A DNA stretch of 64,000 nucleotides, from NCBI GenBank assembly GCA_022821845.1, contig JAJECT010000035.1, positions 62,001 through 126,000 on the forward strand, read 5' to 3'. Shown here one piece after another: positions 60,357 through 64,000 of the stretch. Under the pieces are notes generated by a model, which was given only the letters and a program-made list of their open reading frames with translations, was not told the DNA's origin and made no database searches. The position numbers and the translations under genes were made by a program. Within the stretch, counting starts at the first letter, position 1. The number at the start of each line of letters is the position of its first letter. Origin of the DNA: Rhodothermales bacterium. GTDB taxonomy: Bacteria; Bacteroidota; Rhodothermia; Rhodothermales; VXPQ01.

Positions 60357-60390
60357 GGGTGTCTGCGTTTACACAGATTACAGGACACCC
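60357..60390 (-). terminator. Probable terminator of the GIY-YIG gene
   Basis: GGGTGTC (60357-60363) pairs perfectly with GACACCC (60384-60390). On the minus strand it follows the GIY-YIG stop by 40 bases and runs into a T-rich stretch. The 20-base loop is long, so this is a moderate call. The remaining gap 60201-60430 shows no gene. Confidence 0.4.
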
Positions 60391-60430
60391 TCATACCCGC
60401 TGATCTGGGATAATGGTTACTTTTGCATCA

Positions 60431-60955
60431 TCATTTGTCCAGGCGTTCGAATATTTTTTCGAGCAACGTCCGGTCGGACAGCTCGGACACAGGGGCGTCA
60501 GCGTATGGTTTTTGTTCAACCTTGCGCGCTTTTAACTTTCCAGATAGTTTGTTTTCTGTATCGCTAACGAAAATTGCTATGGCTTCCAAATCGTTAATAA
60601 ATTGGTCGGGTTGTACAGTGGTTTGCTTCGCTATGTCTTTAACTATTCCATTCGTAGTGTTGATGGTGCATATTCCATACCACGAAAACCGATTCCATCG
60701 GTCTTGAAAAGAACCCCTTGTATGATCTTTTAATCGATTCCCTATGCTCGCATTAGCCTTGGTTCCAGCTTGGCCAACATATACCGGTTCATAGCCTTCA
60801 TAAAGAACATAAATACCTCTCTGGCTCCAGCAGTTAGTTTCTACCGTTTTTGCCTTCTGCGCGTTTTTTGGTGTGTATTGAAAGGTTCCGTATAACCCGC
60901 TATTACGCCAGTTTACGAGTTCGCGCTTCCAGAGGCGTCCGTATGCCTTGATCAT
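60431..60955 (-). CDS. GIY-YIG nuclease-like domain protein
   Basis: The 174-aa product has the GIY-YIG motif pair as GIYVLYEGYEPVYVGQAG (residues 47-64), then IGNRLKDHTRGSFQDRWNRF, and a downstream Glu in the FINDLEAIAIFVSDTENKL segment, the expected catalytic acid. GIY-YIG enzymes cut DNA in repair, restriction or homing. The gene is AT-rich compared with its neighbours, which suggests recent acquisition. No methyltransferase or intron is beside it. Length fits a stand-alone domain. Confidence 0.8.
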   Translation of the reverse strand: MIKAYGRLWKRELVNWRNSGLYGTFQYTPKNAQKAKTVETNCWSQRGIYVLYEGYEPVYVGQAGTKANASIGNRLKDHTRGSFQDRWNRFSWYGICTINTTNGIVKDIAKQTTVQPDQFINDLEAIAIFVSDTENKLSGKLKARKVEQKPYADAPVSELSDRTLLEKIFERLDK

Positions 60956-61010
60956 GGTGTTTTCCTTGTTTTGTGATGGGTTGGTGAGGTATTGTGTGGA
61001 ACGGGTTTCT

Positions 61011-62132
61011 TTACTTCTCTACCGCTTCCCACGCTTGGGCCGCCGCCTCCCATGCCGTAGCCGCCTTGTTCGCCAGTTCCTTCAGGCCGCCCGCCTCGCT
61101 CCCGGCAACACGCCGCCAGCGCGAAGCGTTCTCCCGCGCCCGCAAAACGTGAATGTGCGCTTCCGAAGCCTCGGAGATTATTTGTGTTTCACTCCACGAA
61201 CCCGAACGCGCAGCATTGGCCATGTTTTTGGATACGCGGGCCTTGTCTTGCTTGTCCGCGTTTCTGCCATCCCAGTAAACAAAGTCAAAATCCGCTTCCG
61301 CATCCCATGCCCGCGATTGTGCTTCGTACGCCGCAACAACCTTGGGGCGAAGTTCTCTGTGCGCATACGGTTGTTCGAACGCCTCCGCTACCGCTTGCCA
61401 TGCGTTCCTGTATTCGGATTCGCAACCGTAAACCGAACACAATGCAAGCATGTTCTGTGCTGTTTCCGAAGCCGCCTCTTGCGCAAACGAAACATCCCGG
61501 CATGCCCTTGCAGCATCCCGCCGGGCATCTTCTTCTACAAACAAACCCGGACGCGCCGCGTTCGCCTCGAAAGCCGCAGCAACCAGTTTTTGAAGTTCAT
61601 TCCCCCCCGCACACACAGCCGCCTCCGTAGCCTGCACAGCCGCCTCCCATGCCTGCGTAGCCACTTCCCCTGCCTGCGCAGCCGCTTTGTGCTCTGCGTA
61701 GTTGGAAGCGGTCTTTATTTCCGAAGTAACCTCCCGCCTCCTTGCAGCACGCCCTGGCGCATCCGCCGCATATGCCGCCACAAGCGCTTCGTACTCCACC
61801 GCAAACGCTTCGTACTCCGCCCGCGCACCCGCAGCCCACTCCCGCAATTCCGAAGCCCTTTCCCGCAATTCCGAAGCCGCCTCCAGGTACTTTAAAGAAT
61901 CCTCCCGCGATTTAGCATACTCCACCGCAAGCACCTCCTGCAGCTGTGCCTCCGCCTCCCACGCCGCCGCAACCGCTTCCAACGCCGCCGCAACCAGTTC
62001 TTTAAGTTCGGTTTGTTCCTGCGCCTGCACGGGCAACGCCGCCAGCGTCAGGGCCGCCGCAAGAAACAGGATTCGGCCTTGCCAAGAAACACCCCTCGCC
62101 AGCTTTTGCGCTGCGGCGAAGAAAAAGCCCAA
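61011..62132 (-). CDS. Secreted alanine-rich coiled-coil repeat protein
   Basis: The mature part (from QEQTELKELVAAALEA) is extremely rich in Ala and Glu with a recurring A-x-x-A-W-E-A unit (AAWEAEAQLQEVLAVEYAKS; TQAWEAAVQATEAAV; ATAWEAAAQAWEAVEK at the end), so it is a long helical or coiled-coil rod. A signal sequence ILFLAAALTLAALPVQA precedes it. The start is uncertain: TTG at 62132 places the signal near the N-terminus, while an ATG at 62339 gives a 442-aa form that reads through a G11 tract (62245-62255). A few cysteines are present (AVCAGGNE; LCSVYGCES). Unknown function, probably periplasmic or surface. Confidence 0.6.
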   Translation of the reverse strand: MGFFFAAAQKLARGVSWQGRILFLAAALTLAALPVQAQEQTELKELVAAALEAVAAAWEAEAQLQEVLAVEYAKSREDSLKYLEAASELRERASELREWAAGARAEYEAFAVEYEALVAAYAADAPGRAARRREVTSEIKTASNYAEHKAAAQAGEVATQAWEAAVQATEAAVCAGGNELQKLVAAAFEANAARPGLFVEEDARRDAARACRDVSFAQEAASETAQNMLALCSVYGCESEYRNAWQAVAEAFEQPYAHRELRPKVVAAYEAQSRAWDAEADFDFVYWDGRNADKQDKARVSKNMANAARSGSWSETQIISEASEAHIHVLRARENASRWRRVAGSEAGGLKELANKAATAWEAAAQAWEAVEK

Positions 62133-62339
62133 ACGACGGCGTACGCAAACCGTGCGATGCGCCGTGTTACTTTTGACACGCCCCGCAAGCGTCAGCGACA
62201 GAATTGCCGCTACGCCGCGAACCCAACGATCAGAACAAAGTCGAGGGGGGGGGGGCTCCTCGTTGTGCCCCAACGAGTTAGGGGTACGCCCAAGCACCTC
62301 CGGCATGATAGGCCGATTGTCGGGGGAGGAGGCTGGCAT

Positions 62340-62990
62340 GGTTCGTACCGAGAGGAATGTTTACTGAAAACTGATGGTGGTTCATAATGATACGAAATTG
62401 AGAATTGTAATGTCAAGCCGGGGGGCGCATTTTTCTTTTCGCCGCCGCGCCGTATCTTGATCGGCACGGTCCCGGCTTGCCCGGAAATGGTTACGCGGGT
62501 ATGTGAATAGCGGGCGCTTTCGGCTGCCGCAAAGTTCAGGGGGCATCTCTCCACGGTTACTTGCAGGATCGGAACAGGTGCGGTGCTTTGCGGTGCCCCC
62601 GCTGCGCTTCATTGCAGTTTGCCGTTAACCGCGCTGTCTGCATGGCAACGCCCTCTCGGCACGATCCGAGGGGGCGTTTTCTTTTGCGTCCCGAGAAGTG
62701 CCCCGGTCCCGGAACATACCCGGCTCCCCGGCCCTATCCGACGGGCGGAGTGCTGGGCATACCCCGCATTTCCTCTGGGGAAAGGGCAAATTCCCGGCTT
62801 GGCAAACAGGCAAATTTTAATTATTTAACCCTTGACTTTTGCCGCCTAAATAGTTTAACTTGCAGGCCTCCCGTCAGGGAAAGCCCCCGAAAGAACCATC
62901 GCTTGACGTCATGAACAATGAATGATTTCATGAGCAATGAAACAGAACGCTGGAAACGGTATATCAAACCGTACCAACACTCCGCAAGCC
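62340..62990 (+). other. Long intergenic region with a terminator and a probable promoter
   Basis: No convincing gene is seen in 650 bases. It holds a strong terminator hairpin at 62649-62685 that has no obvious upstream gene, so a small RNA ending there is possible. A promoter-like stretch follows at 62815-62860 (CTTGACTTTT, then AATAGTTTAAC) ahead of the tandem coiled-coil/TM genes. Confidence 0.4.
62649..62685 (+). terminator. Rho-independent terminator without an obvious gene
   Basis: CGCCCTCTCGG and CCGAGGGGGCG form an 11-bp stem (one G-T pair) around a 6-base loop, followed by TTTTCTTTT. This is the best terminator seen in the window. Nothing convincingly coding ends before it on the plus strand, so it may close a small RNA from the 62560-62650 region. 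Confidence 0.7.
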
Positions 62991-63136
62991 ATGATTGACA
63001 CGCTTTCCATCGCCAGCGATCTCGTCGCGGCGGGCGTCGCAAAGCCTCAGGCCGAAGCCCATGCCAGGGCCATTGCGAGCGCCGTCGGGCAGCAGTACGG
63101 GGACCTCGCCACGAAAGACTTCGTGCGCAGCGAGAT
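62982..63136 (+). repeat. Tandem duplication, first copy (second at 63329-63483)
   Basis: About 155 bases, from 9 bases before the start codon through the first 48 codons, are nearly identical between the two neighbouring coiled-coil/TM genes (for example GACACGCTTTCCATCGCCAG in both). The match falls off after the FVRSEI codons. The event looks recent. Confidence 0.8.
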
Positions 63137-63290
63137 AGGCGCGTTGCGGGCGGAAATGAACGCAGAGACAAGCTCCATCAGGGCAGACATGAGTACCATG
63201 GAGGTCCGCCTTGTGCGCTGGATAGTCGGGGCGGGCTTCGTTTATACGGGTCTCTTGCTTGCCATCATTCGCTTCGCGTTCTTGCCATAA
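62991..63290 (+). CDS. Coiled-coil protein with C-terminal TM helix (DUF1640/CCDC90-like)
   Basis: The 99-aa product reads MIDTLSIASDLVAAGVAKPQ, AEAHARAIASAVGQQYGDLA, then TKDFVRSEIGALRAEMNAET, a short coiled coil and a single TM (WIVGAGFVYTGLLLAIIRFA). The layout of N-terminal helical head, coiled coil and C-terminal anchor is that of DUF1640/CCDC90-like proteins, whose bacterial role is unknown. The start at 62991 is shared with the downstream paralogue. It is the first of two tandem copies. Confidence 0.75.
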   Translation: MIDTLSIASDLVAAGVAKPQAEAHARAIASAVGQQYGDLATKDFVRSEIGALRAEMNAETSSIRADMSTMEVRLVRWIVGAGFVYTGLLLAIIRFAFLP

Positions 63291-63337
63291 ACCCGCGCCG
63301 AGAACGTATACCCTGCACTGTTAATCCGCCGCAAGCC

Positions 63338-63787
63338 ATGATTGACACGCTTTCCATCGCCAGCGATCTCGTCGCGGCGGGCATCGCAAAGCCTCAGGCC
63401 GAAGCCCATGCCAGGGCCATTGCGAACGCCGTCGCGCGGCAGCACGGAGATCTTGCCACGAAGGACTTCGTGCGTAGCGAAATAAATTCCCTGCGGTCGG
63501 AAATGATTGGAGAAATAGGCTCGCTGCGGTCGGATATGACCCGAGAGATAGGCTCCCTGCGGTCGGACATGACCCGAGAAATAGGCGCTCTGCGGACAGG
63601 TGCGAGCGGAGGCACGCGCAACCTGCGGCCAGTAGTACCGGGAAAAACGGGCTGTCCGATAGAAGGAATGAGGTTATTGCGGGCAGAAATGCGCGCCATG
63701 GAAATTCGCCTTGTGCACTGGATAGTCGGAACGACTTTAACCACCATTGCACTCTTGTTCTTCGCGTTGCATTTCGTATCGTCGTAA
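63338..63787 (+). CDS. Expanded coiled-coil/TM paralogue with 11-residue repeats
   Basis: The 149-aa paralogue of the previous gene has the same 48-residue head (LVAAGIAKPQAEAHARAIAN). Its coiled coil is lengthened by three near-identical 33-base units (63491-63589) encoding the 11-residue pattern LRSDMTREIGS, a hendecad coiled coil. A Gly/Pro-rich linker (TGASGGTRNLRPVVPGKTGC) and the C-terminal TM (IVGTTLTTIALLFFALHFV) follow. The repeat number could vary between strains. Confidence 0.75.
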   Translation: MIDTLSIASDLVAAGIAKPQAEAHARAIANAVARQHGDLATKDFVRSEINSLRSEMIGEIGSLRSDMTREIGSLRSDMTREIGALRTGASGGTRNLRPVVPGKTGCPIEGMRLLRAEMRAMEIRLVHWIVGTTLTTIALLFFALHFVSS

Positions 63788-64000
63788 TCGGCGCAGCCTG
63801 AAACCCGTCCGCCCGCCGCTACAGGTTCTCCGCCCGCCGCGCACCCCGCCATTATATAATAGGGGCGCGCTCCGCCTCGCCGTGCGGTCAGATTTCCCGC
63901 CGCCGGGCGTCGCTCCGCGTCCGAATTCCCCCTTTGCCGCGTTCCGAGGGCAAAATATATCCGTGTCGTACATATATTGAGCATATTAATGTATAAAAAT
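63788..64000. other. Right-end non-coding stretch
   Basis: GC-rich DNA with an isolated ATTATATAATAG (63851 region), then AT-rich DNA at the end. I see no gene. The small ORFs here on both strands are Arg/Pro-rich and look like shadows. Confidence 0.3.

Noticed and set aside
62560-62650. SRP (4.5S) RNA or other known RNA upstream of the terminator
   Set aside because: The conserved GGTCAGGTCCGGAAGGAAGC-type core of SRP RNA is absent, and no tRNA-like T-arm is present; kept only as an unnamed small RNA candidate.
63329-63589. CRISPR array at the repeated segment
   Set aside because: The repeats are contiguous in-frame 33-base coding units with no spacers, so they are protein repeats.

Overview
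The window is a GC-rich bacterial chromosome segment of about 64 kb that looks origin-proximal. Three things point there: the YidC-MnmE-MnmG-RsmG cluster at the left edge, recF and gyrB further in, and two parS-type sites (17123-17138, an exact 16-mer; 19422-19437, 15 of 16) that flank recF and murQ. dnaA, dnaN, parA and parB are not in the window, and I see no tRNA, rRNA, IS element or CRISPR array. AT-rich intergenic promoters, few Shine-Dalgarno sequences, a BatA-type VWA protein and the overall gene set suggest a Bacteroidota/Rhodothermota-like organism (inference, moderate confidence).

Layout. 1-8185: tRNA and rRNA modification genes (mnmE, mnmG, rsmG) after the 3' end of yidC, then mfd on the minus strand. 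8183-11908: a Type III restriction-modification block whose Mod subunit is severely shortened while Res is full length; it is bracketed by two copies of a 48-bp AT-rich repeat. 11954-16869: an AAA ATPase, a LOG-family protein, a Schlafen/AlbA_2 protein and a secreted TPR protein. 17035-19437: murQ and recF between the two parS sites. 19500-28504: a MaoC-type hydratase, glycosyltransferases, two membrane proteins and a DUF3047-RND pair. 28594-36115: uvrA, then a metF-metH methionine pair on the minus strand. 36193-37997: a hipBA-type toxin-antitoxin locus with nested inverted repeats upstream. 38010-42421: a BatA/VWA protein, hflX and a small membrane protein.

42374-52752 is an accessory region. 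It holds a PIN plus HTH-ImmA/IrrE pair, a partial and decayed tandem copy of that pair, remnants of a cobalamin-binding protein and of a Fic protein, a NYN nuclease, an OLD-like ATPase whose TOPRIM-like partner is cut to 35 codons, a methyltransferase-HNH nuclease fusion, an AT-rich coiled-coil/two-TM protein and a complete Fic protein. 53145-59923 returns to housekeeping: gyrB, a GT2, a GT4, a methyltransferase and pyrG, all co-directional. 60036-64000 is a second accessory patch with three related coiled-coil/TM proteins, a GIY-YIG protein and a secreted alanine-rich coiled-coil protein.

The candidates most worth following as undescribed systems are the methyltransferase-HNH fusion next to the coiled-coil/TM gene, the duplicated PIN/HTH-ImmA module, and the tandem coiled-coil/TM family with hendecad expansion. 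Gene starts were moved from the longest possible ORF to the start that fits the protein family where this was visible.
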